Shown here: piece by piece, positions 7,170 through 16,400 of the stretch | Position numbering within the stretch: the first letter of the stretch is position 1 | Layout: every line of letters begins with the position of its first letter | Source of the DNA: a virus | DNA length: 64,000 bases | Reading direction: 5' to 3' (one strand) | Virus record (IMG/VR): IMGVR_UViG_3300028553_001580 | Span: 27,388-91,387 of that record | Made by a program: the position numbers and the translations under genes | Notes under the pieces: generated by a model | The model's input: only the letters and a program-made list of their open reading frames with translations | Told to the model about the DNA's origin: nothing | Databases searched by the model: none

Positions 7170-8651
7170 TTATTTTTTATTTACAATTTGAAATTGTAAT
7201 TCTCTTTTATAAGTGTCCACATTTCTATCACTAACAACTTTAATATCGACAAAATATTCATTTGGAATTTTATCAGTTGTATCAAAAATGAAATAAAACC
7301 CATCAGGAACTTCATTAATTCTTGTCCAATCTTGTACTTGTACTTCAGTACTTGCCCCTTCTCTAACATATATTCTATAGTATGCCTCAACAGTTGTGAG
7401 TGGCGTATTAGAAGAATATGCTTGTTTTATTATTACGTTAACTTTTCTAATATCCGTATTTAAAACTTTTTCATTTTGTCTTATGCCGTTAAATTCAAAA
7501 CCATATATTTTTGGTTGTTGGGTGACTGAACCTATTTGAAAATTACCATTTTTAGGTAGTAGTGCAAATTCCAAAGTCACATCTGATATGGATACGGTGT
7601 TTGCAGATAAACCTTTCCATACGTCGTAGTATAAACAAGGTACGGTAGACGCTGTTAAATTATTTATATCACATTTATAAACACCCTTTGTTACTTGACA
7701 TGTTGATAATCCTGTAAATCCGGTCAGTGGGTTTTGGTTTAAATCCAATATGTCTACTGTTGGAAGTGCGTCTAAATTAACCGCATTACCGTTTTCATAA
7801 ACATATAAATAAAGTTCATTATTATTTCCTGAATAAAATTTATTTCTATCATCAAGTATTAAATCGTCATAATTTGTTTCTAAAAATGGTTCGTAAAATG
7901 TTTGGGTATGTGGTGAAAAGAATCCAACGGAATAGTTTTCAGTCATACCACTAATATTTTCCACATCAGGATAAAATGCAACACCCCATCCTGTTACCCC
8001 AGTTAGTGTTCCATTCAAAATATTATTTATTTCACTTGACATATCAAATTCAATATCTTCATCACCAAATTCAAAATGTTGTGTATCAACAATAGTCAAT
8101 GCCGAATAATTTAATCCACTAAATCCACCCGTTTGCGAATTTGTATTATCATAAATCCCATTTAAACTCCACCCACTTATAATTGTTGCTTCATACCAAT
8201 TTGAGGGTCTTTGTGAAAATGACCTATCATTTAAATTTGTTACTTGATAATCATAATAGTCATAACCAACACCACTATCCCAATTTTGAGCAAGTCCTGT
8301 GGTTCCTGATGTTTTGGGTATTCTAAATAACACTAAATCAAAAGACGTGGCCCTTCTTCTACCTTGTGATGTTTTATCGTTAATTAAACTTTCATCAAAG
8401 TACGAAGTATTTGTCATACGAAGGGTATGTGTAAAATTTGTGCCACAGCCAGAAGTAATAATTTTATCTGAAATTCTTGATTGGAGGTCTGTTAAATCTA
8501 TATCAAAAATATAACGACTAAATCCTATTGGCGCACTTAAATTATCTACGCGACCATAAAATAATTCCACAATCGGGTTTCTTCCCGTGTTTGTGTAACT
8601 ATTTTGTATTATTGTATCACTTTTATCGAAGTATGACCTGTAAATTGACAT
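7170..8651 (-). CDS. Putative tail or baseplate structural protein
   Basis: A 493-residue protein, beta-rich by composition (many Thr, Asn, Gly, Tyr), no signal peptide. It opens MSIYRSYFDKSDTIIQNSY followed by NPIVELFYG; the C-terminal 180 residues (VTLEFALLPKNGNFQIGS, YYRIYVREG, YFVDIKVVSDRNVDTYKREL) look like two immunoglobulin-like beta-sandwiches. No family recognised. It lies between the spike-like protein and the Cys-rich protein, and has its own motif upstream. A tail-fibre or peripheral baseplate role is likely from context. Confidence 0.62.
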   Translation of the reverse strand: MSIYRSYFDKSDTIIQNSYTNTGRNPIVELFYGRVDNLSAPIGFSRYIFDIDLTDLQSRISDKIITSGCGTNFTHTLRMTNTSYFDESLINDKTSQGRRRATSFDLVLFRIPKTSGTTGLAQNWDSGVGYDYYDYQVTNLNDRSFSQRPSNWYEATIISGWSLNGIYDNTNSQTGGFSGLNYSALTIVDTQHFEFGDEDIEFDMSSEINNILNGTLTGVTGWGVAFYPDVENISGMTENYSVGFFSPHTQTFYEPFLETNYDDLILDDRNKFYSGNNNELYLYVYENGNAVNLDALPTVDILDLNQNPLTGFTGLSTCQVTKGVYKCDINNLTASTVPCLYYDVWKGLSANTVSISDVTLEFALLPKNGNFQIGSVTQQPKIYGFEFNGIRQNEKVLNTDIRKVNVIIKQAYSSNTPLTTVEAYYRIYVREGASTEVQVQDWTRINEVPDGFYFIFDTTDKIPNEYFVDIKVVSDRNVDTYKRELQFQIVNKK

Positions 8652-8658
8652 TAAACTA

Positions 8659-8673
8659 TTTTATATATAAATA
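8659..8673 (-). promoter_or_regulatory. TATTTAT motif before 8651 gene
   Basis: Minus strand TATTTATATATAAAA, first T 22 bases before the start codon at 8651, squeezed between that start and the stop of the preceding gene (8675). Confidence 0.52.
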
Positions 8674-8674
8674 G

Positions 8675-10267
8675 TTAGTTAATTCGAATATTACTGTTTA
8701 AAACTTTTTGATATGCCTCTAACATTTTTTTGGTTAAATCGTCAATACTAGTTCCATCATAAGCAACCCCTGACGGAGGTAATAATGGATATGGGTGAAC
8801 GTGACTAACTAAAAATCCAACAATAGATTCTAATAGTTCCAATAGTTCTTCACCTCTAACCATAGAAGACGTTTTAGGTTCCACCTCATCAAAAACTTGT
8901 GTTGGACTGATTCCCGAAACTGAACCAGGTAAAGATATTTTACCTTTTCCGGGTATTGATGTGTCGTGTGATAGTAGATAAAGTTGGGACGCTCCAATAA
9001 GACCTACTGTATTATCAATTTGTTCTGTTTTAATTGGTGTGAAAACTTCTCTTTTTGGTAAGAATGGTAACTCAGGGCTTACTTTTCTATCCAAAACTAA
9101 CCCATAACCAGGGCTAACATCGGTTGTTGTAATTAAAACTTTTGATATTAACTGATTCATATTTGTAAAATCAGTAATTGTGTTTTGACTTGGTAAAGAT
9201 TTTATTATATTTCTAATTCTTTTTGACGGTCTGTAATAAAAAGGAAATTGTAACTCATTTGCCGAGTTGTTGTTTTGATTTACCGTACCATTTGCCGGTA
9301 AATTAGAAATCATTAGTTCAGGAGTATCTTTAAGTGCAACTATTTGGTCAGATACAAATTTTGCAAAATCATCAATACCCAAAGGTTGGTCTATTTTTAC
9401 AATTCTGACTTTGGATAAAGTTGAACCGGTGATTTCAGTATCCCACTCAAATTGACTTGTTTTAGTTGACCTCGATTCTTTATCAGGTAATTGATAAATT
9501 GTTACATCTCCTTGAAAAATTTGAGGAGCACTTTCAGGGTTATAGACATCATATTCAATTAAGTATTTTAATTGTTGTTCTTGTCTTTCTAATCTGACAT
9601 AAGATTCAGGAGCACCGTATGAAAGTTTGTTTGTAAATTTTGATAATTGAATAAAAGCTCTGTTGTCATCATATTCAGGTATTTCCCCTGTTTTAAAAGG
9701 TTTGTGTTTACCTGCTCTTAATAACAAATCATTATTTTTTAATATAAAATCTGCCGTACCTCTACCATTAATTGATATGTCATCAGGTTCTGGAAAAACT
9801 CCCGCATTTTTGTTATTTGGGTATTCTTTTGAATAAGGGTCTTTGATATTTGGTAATTTTTCTCTTGAGTTTTGATACCCCATATCTGTATGAGTCCTTG
9901 ATGACCTATTATCTTCATTTTCAATCGTTGTGGGGGATGAGTATGGTCCAATTAAATAAAACCTATTTCTACCCTTTGTAAGTTGGTTATTAAAGTATAT
10001 AATCATAACCATTTCATCCTTTTTAGGTACTTGATTAACAAAATATGGTAAAAATGGTAAAAATATAAATGGGTCTTTTTCACCCCAAGGACCATTTAAA
10101 GTACTTTTACTTTTTTCATTAAACCCTTTAATGGTGCCTTTCATCGCCTCGATGTTTTCTTGTATTGGATGACATCTTATTCTTCCAAGCATCAATGGGT
10201 CTTGATTGTCTACACAAACACCAAAGAAAATTATTTGACTATTGGGAAGTGGTAATTCGTTTGACAT
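8675..10267 (-). CDS. 5: Baseplate spike/hub protein with gp5-type OB fold
   Basis: A 530-residue protein. The N-terminal 120 residues (IIFFGVCVDNQDPLMLGRIR, then FLPYFVNQVPKKDEMVMIIY and FYLIGPYSSP) match the OB-fold domain of T4 gp5/Mu gp45-type spikes, which sits between hub and needle. The rest is beta-rich. The C-terminus has LLELLESIVGFLVSHVHPYP, a conserved feature of such spikes in related phages. No T4-lysozyme domain and no clear beta-helix repeats are seen, so this is a hub/spike without the lysozyme of T4 gp5. It overlaps the upstream gene by one base. Confidence 0.7.
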   Translation of the reverse strand: MSNELPLPNSQIIFFGVCVDNQDPLMLGRIRCHPIQENIEAMKGTIKGFNEKSKSTLNGPWGEKDPFIFLPFLPYFVNQVPKKDEMVMIIYFNNQLTKGRNRFYLIGPYSSPTTIENEDNRSSRTHTDMGYQNSREKLPNIKDPYSKEYPNNKNAGVFPEPDDISINGRGTADFILKNNDLLLRAGKHKPFKTGEIPEYDDNRAFIQLSKFTNKLSYGAPESYVRLERQEQQLKYLIEYDVYNPESAPQIFQGDVTIYQLPDKESRSTKTSQFEWDTEITGSTLSKVRIVKIDQPLGIDDFAKFVSDQIVALKDTPELMISNLPANGTVNQNNNSANELQFPFYYRPSKRIRNIIKSLPSQNTITDFTNMNQLISKVLITTTDVSPGYGLVLDRKVSPELPFLPKREVFTPIKTEQIDNTVGLIGASQLYLLSHDTSIPGKGKISLPGSVSGISPTQVFDEVEPKTSSMVRGEELLELLESIVGFLVSHVHPYPLLPPSGVAYDGTSIDDLTKKMLEAYQKVLNSNIRIN

Positions 10268-10488
10268 TAAAATTGATTTGTTCTTTTATTTATTTCTTCT
10301 AAAATTTTGTTGTAACTATTTTCCGTTGTATCCAAATGATTGGTTAATTTAATAATTAGGTCTTTTGTTTTTTCAAAATCTTCATATAGAAAATCTAAAA
10401 CCGCAATCAAATCTTTATTTGGTGTTTTTTTATACTCTGATAAAATTTCCAATACTTTTTCAGATGATAATTTAGAGTGCTTTTCCAT
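10267..10488 (-). CDS. Small coiled-coil protein
   Basis: A 73-residue, almost wholly helical protein (KLSSEKVLEILSEYKK, DLIAVLDFLYEDFEKTKDLI). Heptad spacing suggests a short coiled coil. It overlaps the upstream 660-residue gene by 17 bases and the spike gene by one base, so it is translated in a coupled tail operon. Function unknown; an assembly helper for the hub is a guess. Confidence 0.6.
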   Translation of the reverse strand: MEKHSKLSSEKVLEILSEYKKTPNKDLIAVLDFLYEDFEKTKDLIIKLTNHLDTTENSYNKILEEINKRTNQF

Positions 10489-12454
10489 ATCCTTTTGAAG
10501 GTAAAGTTATACCAGCCGGTGTCATAGTCAATGGTGGAATAAAAATTTCAGCTTTACCATTTTCCGCCTGTTCTTGATTCATTCCTTTAATTAAAGACAT
10601 CATAGACATATTCATAAAGTTTGGACCACCGTCAGGGGCCGCTCCGGTTGGTAGACCTTGACTCTGTAGTTTTTCAACAACATTTGAAAATGCTCTTGTA
10701 TCAGATACACCACCTAATAAAGAAGACCCAGCTAAAATAAACTGAGGTAATCCCAAATTTAATTGTGAAAGACCAAGATTCAATAATTTTAATATTTCAT
10801 CAATAACACTTTTACAGTTTCTAAAATCTACAACCCCCTGACCAATCACTAAAAGTATATATACAATATTTGCGTACATACTAATTTGTTTATTTTTAGC
10901 CTCTTTAATTATTTCTAAAAGTATTGTTTCTACTAACACTTTAATTTGTTTTTTTAAAATTTTAAAAAGTTCTTCAACAAATATGGATGTGATTTTTTTC
11001 ATAAAGTTTAAAATAAACTTTTTAAAGGTTTTCATAAAATTTGTTAGGTCATCAAATGCGTCGTCTAACTTTTCTGATATTTCATTTTTAATTGCTTTAA
11101 CCATAATTAAAAACCCTAACATAACTTTTGGTGATAAAATGGTTTTAAGAACCATCAAAGGTAGTCCTAAAATTATATTACTTTGTAAAAGTGACTTTAT
11201 ATTTAAATCTAAACCAAGACCCGGAACTAATGATTTCCATTTTGGGTCATTTGCCATATTATCTAAAGACTTTTCAAATTTTTCAATTTTTGCATTATCT
11301 GAGTTTTCATTTACAATTTCTTCTTGTGATTTTCTATCTGCCAAAACATTAATAGGTAATTTAATACCTTCACACCCTTCGTATTCAACAACACCATTGA
11401 GTGTGTTGTTTATTTTTTGTTCAATAGACATCAATTCTTGATTTGTAACATCAAAGAAAGAATCATCAATTTCATCCACATCACTTAGTTTGGAAGTCCC
11501 TGCAACATCGATTTTTTTGTTTGGGTCTTCACAAATCCCCATTATTCTTTTTAAAACTTTTTCAAATTTAGACTCTTCCCTTAATTGGTCACTTGATAAT
11601 CCGGCCGAAAAATCAAATGAACCACTTAACATATTTTTTAAATTAACTGCTAAATTATCAAAAGGCATAACATCAATACTTGTGTAATAATCTTGTAAAA
11701 AATCTGTAACAGTAGTTCTATTATTTGCCTGATTATTAAGAGTAACTTTGAAAAAGTCCCCAGTAACCTGAAGGTTATTCGGACCCAAATAATTTTGTAC
11801 ATATTGTATATCAAAAATTTGTGATGCCGATGCTCCTTTATATGTTTGACCATTACCACCCGTAGTATCTTGTAAAAACGATTGTGAAGGATTTTGTAAT
11901 CTTTTATATAATTGTTGGTTCATTGCATAAGGTGTTGAACCATTGTTTGTTGTATTTTTTTCGTATTGAAACTTGTAATCTTCGTCATCAGGAGAGTATT
12001 TTAATATCTTAAATAAATCTACCTGATTAACTTTAATATATATTGGTTGGTTTGGAGTGTACGCTTGTTCTTCTGAACAACCAATAGTTGTTACAATTTC
12101 ACTAACAAGAGCTTCTTGTATTCTAGGTTTTGTGTTATTTGCTGCTTGAAGAAATACATTAGTTAAAACTTTTAATGATGAACCCCCACCACTTGGTAGA
12201 GTTGATTTAAATAAATCTAAAAGTTGTTCTAATTGATTTTTAACTTCATTTTTAATTTCTTTTTTTTTGTCGCTAGCCCCTTTCTTTAAATCGTTGATAC
12301 TTTTTTGAACCTCACTTTTCTTTTTGTCAGTATTGGCTTTTGTTTTTTCTTTCTGTTGTTTATTATCGTCTTCCTTACTTTGTTTTACAGTTTGGTATGC
12401 ACTGATTTTACTTTTAGCGTCCGAGTAACCTTTATTAATATCTAAATTAGCCAT
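10472..12454 (-). CDS. Large tail/baseplate protein with hydrophobic helices
   Basis: A 660-residue protein. Residues 1-80 are a charged Lys/Glu coiled coil (QKSINDLKKGASDKKKEIKN). A beta-type region follows (about 130-260). Residues about 410-560 are a long series of hydrophobic and amphipathic helices (IILGLPLMVLKTILSPKVML, FKKFILNFMKKITSIFVEEL, MYANIVYILLVIGQG). The C-terminus is Gly/Pro/Met-rich and ends LPSKGYGKAL. No family recognised. Its place before the spike gene suggests a baseplate hub component or ejected protein; the hydrophobic helices would suit a protein that meets the host membrane. Start chosen because the gene begins 3 bases after the upstream stop. Confidence 0.62.
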   Translation of the reverse strand: MANLDINKGYSDAKSKISAYQTVKQSKEDDNKQQKEKTKANTDKKKSEVQKSINDLKKGASDKKKEIKNEVKNQLEQLLDLFKSTLPSGGGSSLKVLTNVFLQAANNTKPRIQEALVSEIVTTIGCSEEQAYTPNQPIYIKVNQVDLFKILKYSPDDEDYKFQYEKNTTNNGSTPYAMNQQLYKRLQNPSQSFLQDTTGGNGQTYKGASASQIFDIQYVQNYLGPNNLQVTGDFFKVTLNNQANNRTTVTDFLQDYYTSIDVMPFDNLAVNLKNMLSGSFDFSAGLSSDQLREESKFEKVLKRIMGICEDPNKKIDVAGTSKLSDVDEIDDSFFDVTNQELMSIEQKINNTLNGVVEYEGCEGIKLPINVLADRKSQEEIVNENSDNAKIEKFEKSLDNMANDPKWKSLVPGLGLDLNIKSLLQSNIILGLPLMVLKTILSPKVMLGFLIMVKAIKNEISEKLDDAFDDLTNFMKTFKKFILNFMKKITSIFVEELFKILKKQIKVLVETILLEIIKEAKNKQISMYANIVYILLVIGQGVVDFRNCKSVIDEILKLLNLGLSQLNLGLPQFILAGSSLLGGVSDTRAFSNVVEKLQSQGLPTGAAPDGGPNFMNMSMMSLIKGMNQEQAENGKAEIFIPPLTMTPAGITLPSKGYGKAL

Positions 12455-12457
12455 TTT

Positions 12458-12826
12458 TTAGAGTGTAAAATCATTATTATTATTTTGACTAACGTCTTTT
12501 TGAATTAAACTTTGTAATACGGTTTCATCCATATCAGACAACGAAAAGTTATCTTCTTTGGCGTTGTTTGATTTTTCCCAAATAGTTGATTGAAGTTTTG
12601 ACAAACTAAGTTTTTTCTCAATAGTGTCGTTAATAATTTTTTGTTGTTCTTTAATGACAGGACCAATAACCGTCATATCTTCGGCATCTTTTAGAAGAGC
12701 TAACATTTTATTTTGAATTCGTATGGCTGTCGACCTTTGCTCAACGAGTTCGTTATATATTTCTTGCATAAGACCTAAAACGGAGTCTTTATTAAGTGCA
12801 ATTTCTTTTTTTCTTTTTCTATCCAT
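12458..12826 (-). CDS. Helical hypothetical protein
   Basis: A 122-residue protein, mostly helical: DSVLGLMQEIYNELVEQRST, IKEQQKIINDTIEKKLSLSK. The C-terminus is Asn/Asp-rich and probably disordered. It lies between the late sigma factor and the 660-residue tail protein. Not recognised. A TATTTAT motif sits immediately upstream, so it may begin a late unit separate from the sigma gene. Confidence 0.58.
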   Translation of the reverse strand: MDRKRKKEIALNKDSVLGLMQEIYNELVEQRSTAIRIQNKMLALLKDAEDMTVIGPVIKEQQKIINDTIEKKLSLSKLQSTIWEKSNNAKEDNFSLSDMDETVLQSLIQKDVSQNNNNDFTL

Positions 12827-12838
12827 ACTAAATAAATA
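12827..12838 (-). promoter_or_regulatory. TATTTAT motif before 12826 gene
   Basis: Minus strand TATTTATTTAGT, first T 12 bases before the start codon. A weaker match without the ATAAAA part. Confidence 0.35.
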
Positions 12839-12846
12839 GATAAATT

Positions 12847-13590
12847 TTAATTATTATTTATTCTTCTAATGGTACTTAAATATAAAACTTTATATTTTTT
12901 TAAGTATGTTCTTATTTCTTTTGTTGAAAGATTTGTCATTTCACGAAGTGATAATAAAACAATATTTTTATTGAACTTATTATTATCATTTCCTATAAAA
13001 ATGTTACCATAATTTTCAAATAATTCAATGAGTGCGCTTCCCAACTTATACTCACCATCATGCATTGAAGTTGTTTTTACATGTTCTTTCAGGTCATTAA
13101 GAAATATATCAATAATTTTTTCAGCATCCATTTTCTCAAATTCTAAATAATAAACCATATCTGGTCTATTTTCTAATGTTGCTGATATATCTTCGTAAGA
13201 CACCCTTCTATTTGTTTCCTTTTGGTCTTTTTGTATTTGACCCATAAGGTAATTTTTACAAATAGTACCAAAGTATGAATACGCTTTTTTGTTTTTAGCA
13301 GGTTTAAACTTATCCACTTTAGTTATCAAAAAAGAATGCGTATCAGTGTGTAAATCCCTATACTCCATATCTTTTCGATATAACTTATAACGTCTGATAA
13401 TAGATTCAATCATTTTATCTAACGGTTCTTTAAGAAATTTATTATATATTTCTTCTTTTTCTAATTGGGTTTCGGCGGTGATATAATTTTTCACCGCCTC
13501 TTCCTCTCTAACATCAAAATAATTTTTACTTTTTTTTTCTGTCTTTTGCTTTTCTTCTAAATTGTTGGGGTTTGTCTCCTCCAAAAACAT
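12847..13590 (-). CDS. 55: Late-transcription sigma factor (T4 gp55-like)
   Basis: A 247-residue protein related to sigma-70 region 2 and phage gp55 (T4: 185). The region 2 pattern is visible at about residues 45-130: LDKMIESIIRRYKLY, MEYRDLHTDTHSFLITKVDKF, KKAYSYFGTICKNYLMGQI. The C-terminal part (NIVLLSLREMTNLSTKEIRT) resembles a reduced region 4 helix-turn-helix. In T4, gp55 directs host RNA polymerase to late promoters with the sliding clamp. The recurrent TATTTAT motif upstream of virion genes is the obvious candidate target. It overlaps the glycosyltransferase gene upstream by one base. Confidence 0.75.
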   Translation of the reverse strand: MFLEETNPNNLEEKQKTEKKSKNYFDVREEEAVKNYITAETQLEKEEIYNKFLKEPLDKMIESIIRRYKLYRKDMEYRDLHTDTHSFLITKVDKFKPAKNKKAYSYFGTICKNYLMGQIQKDQKETNRRVSYEDISATLENRPDMVYYLEFEKMDAEKIIDIFLNDLKEHVKTTSMHDGEYKLGSALIELFENYGNIFIGNDNNKFNKNIVLLSLREMTNLSTKEIRTYLKKYKVLYLSTIRRINNN

Positions 13591-14402
13591 TATACACTTT
13601 GCGGTTCAAATTTTATGTTTCTATCGGTCGTAAAGAAATGTTCTTTTTTGGCCGACTCAATCCAAAAAGATACCTCATCATCTGTAATTTTATTTTCTCC
13701 GTTTTTGTATTTCCAAAATATTGAACCTGGTCTTAAGTTCATATGTTTGTACCCAATTCTTGGGATTGTCATAATTTTAACAGAATTATATGTCAATCTT
13801 AAAAGGTATTCATAAACAAATGTTAATTTCATACTTGGTTTAAAACCTCCGTTATCTTCAAATACTGATTTTCTAATAACCATTCCACTTGATTGGAAGT
13901 TTTGATAATTTAATAATGTGTCATTATTTAAATAACCAATTTCTGAATTCATACTTACTGCAAATGTTGCTTCATTAGTAAACCCAACAAATACTCCTTT
14001 CTCGTCTGTGTCAATTACAATTGGTAAAAACGCATCTACCTCAGGATAAGCCTTTTCATATCTATCAAAGTTTTTAAACCAAATTGTTGAATACTCGTCG
14101 TCAAATTCTAAAATGGAAATCCAACTACTTTTAGCGTGTTTTACTCCAATATTAATCTGTGAACAAAAATCAAATTCATTTTCGTTTTCAACTAATGTCA
14201 CAGTAAGACCACTGAAATCAAAATTATCAAGTGTATTTTTCAACAACTCTTCTCCTGAATGTACAATTACAAGTTCATTAATTGGTTTAGTTTGTGATTG
14301 AATTGAAATGATTGCTCGATTAAATAAATCATTGAACATTACATTTTTTGCCGAATCTATTGGTAAAATTACCGATACATCTAATTTTTCTAAGTTTTCC
14401 AT
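13590..14402 (-). CDS. Family 2-type glycosyltransferase (GT-A)
   Basis: A 270-residue protein with the GT2 layout: N-terminal LDVSVILPIDSA, then SIQSQTKPINELVIVHSG, SQINIGVKHAKSSWISILEF and an acidic metal-site candidate EFDDEYS near residue 120. SSGMVIRKSVFEDNGGF (about 185) is the usual acceptor-side segment. GT2 enzymes move sugars from nucleotide donors. Donor and acceptor cannot be read here. It is placed directly before the late sigma gene and after another glycosyltransferase in the same leftward operon. The classical DxD is replaced by DDE, still likely able to bind metal. Confidence 0.75.
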   Translation of the reverse strand: MENLEKLDVSVILPIDSAKNVMFNDLFNRAIISIQSQTKPINELVIVHSGEELLKNTLDNFDFSGLTVTLVENENEFDFCSQINIGVKHAKSSWISILEFDDEYSTIWFKNFDRYEKAYPEVDAFLPIVIDTDEKGVFVGFTNEATFAVSMNSEIGYLNNDTLLNYQNFQSSGMVIRKSVFEDNGGFKPSMKLTFVYEYLLRLTYNSVKIMTIPRIGYKHMNLRPGSIFWKYKNGENKITDDEVSFWIESAKKEHFFTTDRNIKFEPQSV

Positions 14403-14406
14403 ATTT

Positions 14407-15471
14407 TTAATTTTCTTCAGTTATTTTTAATTTTTCCAATTGTTGACTAAACATTTCTTTTCTTACTTGAAAATATTCATTAAATAATGTTTCCACTTTT
14501 TCATCAAACAAAGGTTTGTTTTGAAACTTTTCTCCCGTTTCAGTCATATTAGTGTATAAATCTTCACTAATATTATCTTCAAGCCAGTTTTGTGAAAAGT
14601 TTGCCAAAATATCAATAACCTCATTAAAAGAGTAAGTCCAAACACCATTATTTTCATTCATCCAATCAGGTTTTAAGTTTGGAACCACACCAATTACCGG
14701 TGTATTTGAAATCATACTTTCAATTGGGAAAGTACCAAATCCAGATTCTCTATCAATCCAAACAGATACAAAAGACTCTTTTAAAAATTTAGAAAAGTCT
14801 GTTTGACTAATGTTTTTCATATCACGAAAAGTAAACCATCTATATTGTGGATATTTCATATAGAAACTTTTAATGATTTTTGCAGTATCTCTTGGTTCTC
14901 TACAATGAATAGAAACGATTGGTTTAGAAGGTTTTTCTTTTTTTGTGAAAATTTCAGAAACAACAGGTTCAACAATATCAACACTAACGTTTTTAAATAC
15001 TGAACGAATATATTCTTTTTGGAATTCAGATGTTGTAATACATTTTATAAATCCATAATTAGCCCAAGAAATACCAGGAGGTAATGTTTCCAACATATAA
15101 TCATAAGCTTGACATAATACTAATTTACCACAAGGATAGTTCTTTAATTGTTCCATAACGTGAGCGTATAGCTCAGGAATAACAACAAAGTCTTCAGGTG
15201 AAATTGGAAGGTTCTGACCTTCAATAGGTAAATGTTCAATTTCCATATACTCTTTTCCTAACCATTCTTCAACTCCTTGGTAGTCTTTTGTTTCGTGAAT
15301 CATTTTCACATTAAATCCTTTATTTCTTAATGACATTGCCATTTGATAAATGTAAGCAATACCCGCTTTAGGATTTCCTTTAGTATCCTGTACTAAAAAA
15401 TAAATTCTAGCAGATTTGTCCCCAAGTTTTTCAACCGAGGTTTCGATTTTTTTGATTTTGTCTAATTCCAT
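14407..15471 (-). CDS. GT-B-type glycosyltransferase
   Basis: A 354-residue protein. The N-terminal half (ARIYFLVQDTKGNPKAGIAY, MAMSLRNKGFNVKMIH) and the C-terminal half (KPIVSIHCREPRDTAKII, SFVSVWIDRESGFGTFPIES, NTPVIGVVPNLKPDW) form the two Rossmann-like lobes of GT-B enzymes; the ESGFGTFPIES segment is the place of the usual donor-binding E-x7-E motif. Sugar specificity unknown. It is 4 bases from each neighbour in the operon. Confidence 0.7.
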   Translation of the reverse strand: MELDKIKKIETSVEKLGDKSARIYFLVQDTKGNPKAGIAYIYQMAMSLRNKGFNVKMIHETKDYQGVEEWLGKEYMEIEHLPIEGQNLPISPEDFVVIPELYAHVMEQLKNYPCGKLVLCQAYDYMLETLPPGISWANYGFIKCITTSEFQKEYIRSVFKNVSVDIVEPVVSEIFTKKEKPSKPIVSIHCREPRDTAKIIKSFYMKYPQYRWFTFRDMKNISQTDFSKFLKESFVSVWIDRESGFGTFPIESMISNTPVIGVVPNLKPDWMNENNGVWTYSFNEVIDILANFSQNWLEDNISEDLYTNMTETGEKFQNKPLFDEKVETLFNEYFQVRKEMFSQQLEKLKITEEN

Positions 15472-15474
15472 TTT

Positions 15475-15777
15475 TTATAACTTTTTTATTATGTTGTTTA
15501 TTAATAGTGTATTAAATGCAAACTTAAAAGGGATTGATAAATTTTTAGCACTGTGAATACCCAAATTTTCATCAAGTTCTTCTCTTTCTGATAATATAAC
15601 ATCTATTAAATTTTTATATACTTCCCACTTTGCAACACTTATATGTGGTTCATTTTGACCATCAATCTCAATTGATTCTAACGTATATGGGATTGCTATT
15701 TTATTATCAATTTCTTGTACGTCAATATAATACTGTTCTCCTAAAAATTCTAACATATTCCTAATTTTTGTAAACAT
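15475..15777 (-). CDS. Hypothetical protein
   Basis: A 100-residue protein, not recognised. Helical start (FTKIRNMLEFLGEQYYIDVQ), a short strand region and a helical end (FKFAFNTLLINNIIKKL). It overlaps the HAD-like gene upstream by 28 bases in another frame, with its ATG well inside that gene. No conserved motif seen. Confidence 0.55.
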   Translation of the reverse strand: MFTKIRNMLEFLGEQYYIDVQEIDNKIAIPYTLESIEIDGQNEPHISVAKWEVYKNLIDVILSEREELDENLGIHSAKNLSIPFKFAFNTLLINNIIKKL

Positions 15778-16400
15778 TCATCTAACTCACCAAGTGAACT
15801 GATTTCGTGTTTTGATTTATTTTTTTTGTTATAATCAGTTTTAAATTTAATTATAACTTTATCTGATGGGTGTTCATCAATTAAGTTTGGGTTTGCGGTT
15901 ATTAAAATATCAACCTCATCCCATATGGAGTTTTTAGTTGTATCTGAATAAAATTTTACTTTTTCTAATTGACATCCAAACTTTGATAAAAAGAAAAGAG
16001 TTGCCGGTTTTGATTTACCTATTTCATCTGACAATATTAAAAAGTCATTACTGTTTCTATATTTAATATAAACATCATTTAGTGTATGAAAAGTATGCAT
16101 CTCTGTAGATTCAGCATGACCAAAAATTTGCATTGCAAACTCTTGATATAAAAAATCATATAATTCGTCTTCTGATTTAAAGGCAAAATGGGACATCAAA
16201 TTTAAACTGTCCACATTTTCTAATAACTTATATTCAAAAGATTCATTTTCAACAATAGATTCAGTATTTCCCGATGAATCCAACATAAATGTTTTTTCTT
16301 CGGAATTATTTTCAATCATAAATTTTTCATAAGTTTGGCGTATTTTACCTAAAGTATTTCTTAAAACACCATTAACTTCAATCCCGATTTTCTTCGTCAT
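15750..16400 (-). CDS. HAD-like protein with altered active site
   Basis: A 216-residue protein with the outline of a small HAD nucleotidase. Motif I is KKIGIEVNGVLRNT, where the usual DxDGV(L) is ExNGVL. A helical cap comes next, then FLILSDEIGKSKPATLFFLS and VKFYSDTTKNSIWDEVDILI (the motif IV area) and NPNLIDEHPSDKVIIKF. The nucleophile and acid Asp are replaced by Glu and Asn, so catalysis by the usual mechanism is doubtful. It overlaps phoH by 23 bases at the start. It may be a regulatory or binding derivative; function unknown. Confidence 0.6.
   Translation of the reverse strand: MTKKIGIEVNGVLRNTLGKIRQTYEKFMIENNSEEKTFMLDSSGNTESIVENESFEYKLLENVDSLNLMSHFAFKSEDELYDFLYQEFAMQIFGHAESTEMHTFHTLNDVYIKYRNSNDFLILSDEIGKSKPATLFFLSKFGCQLEKVKFYSDTTKNSIWDEVDILITANPNLIDEHPSDKVIIKFKTDYNKKNKSKHEISSLGELDECLQKLGIC

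Noticed and set aside
10983-11687. Plus-strand frames opposite the 660-residue tail protein
   Set aside because: Hydrophobic shadows of a Lys/Asn-rich coding strand; no motif and no leader.
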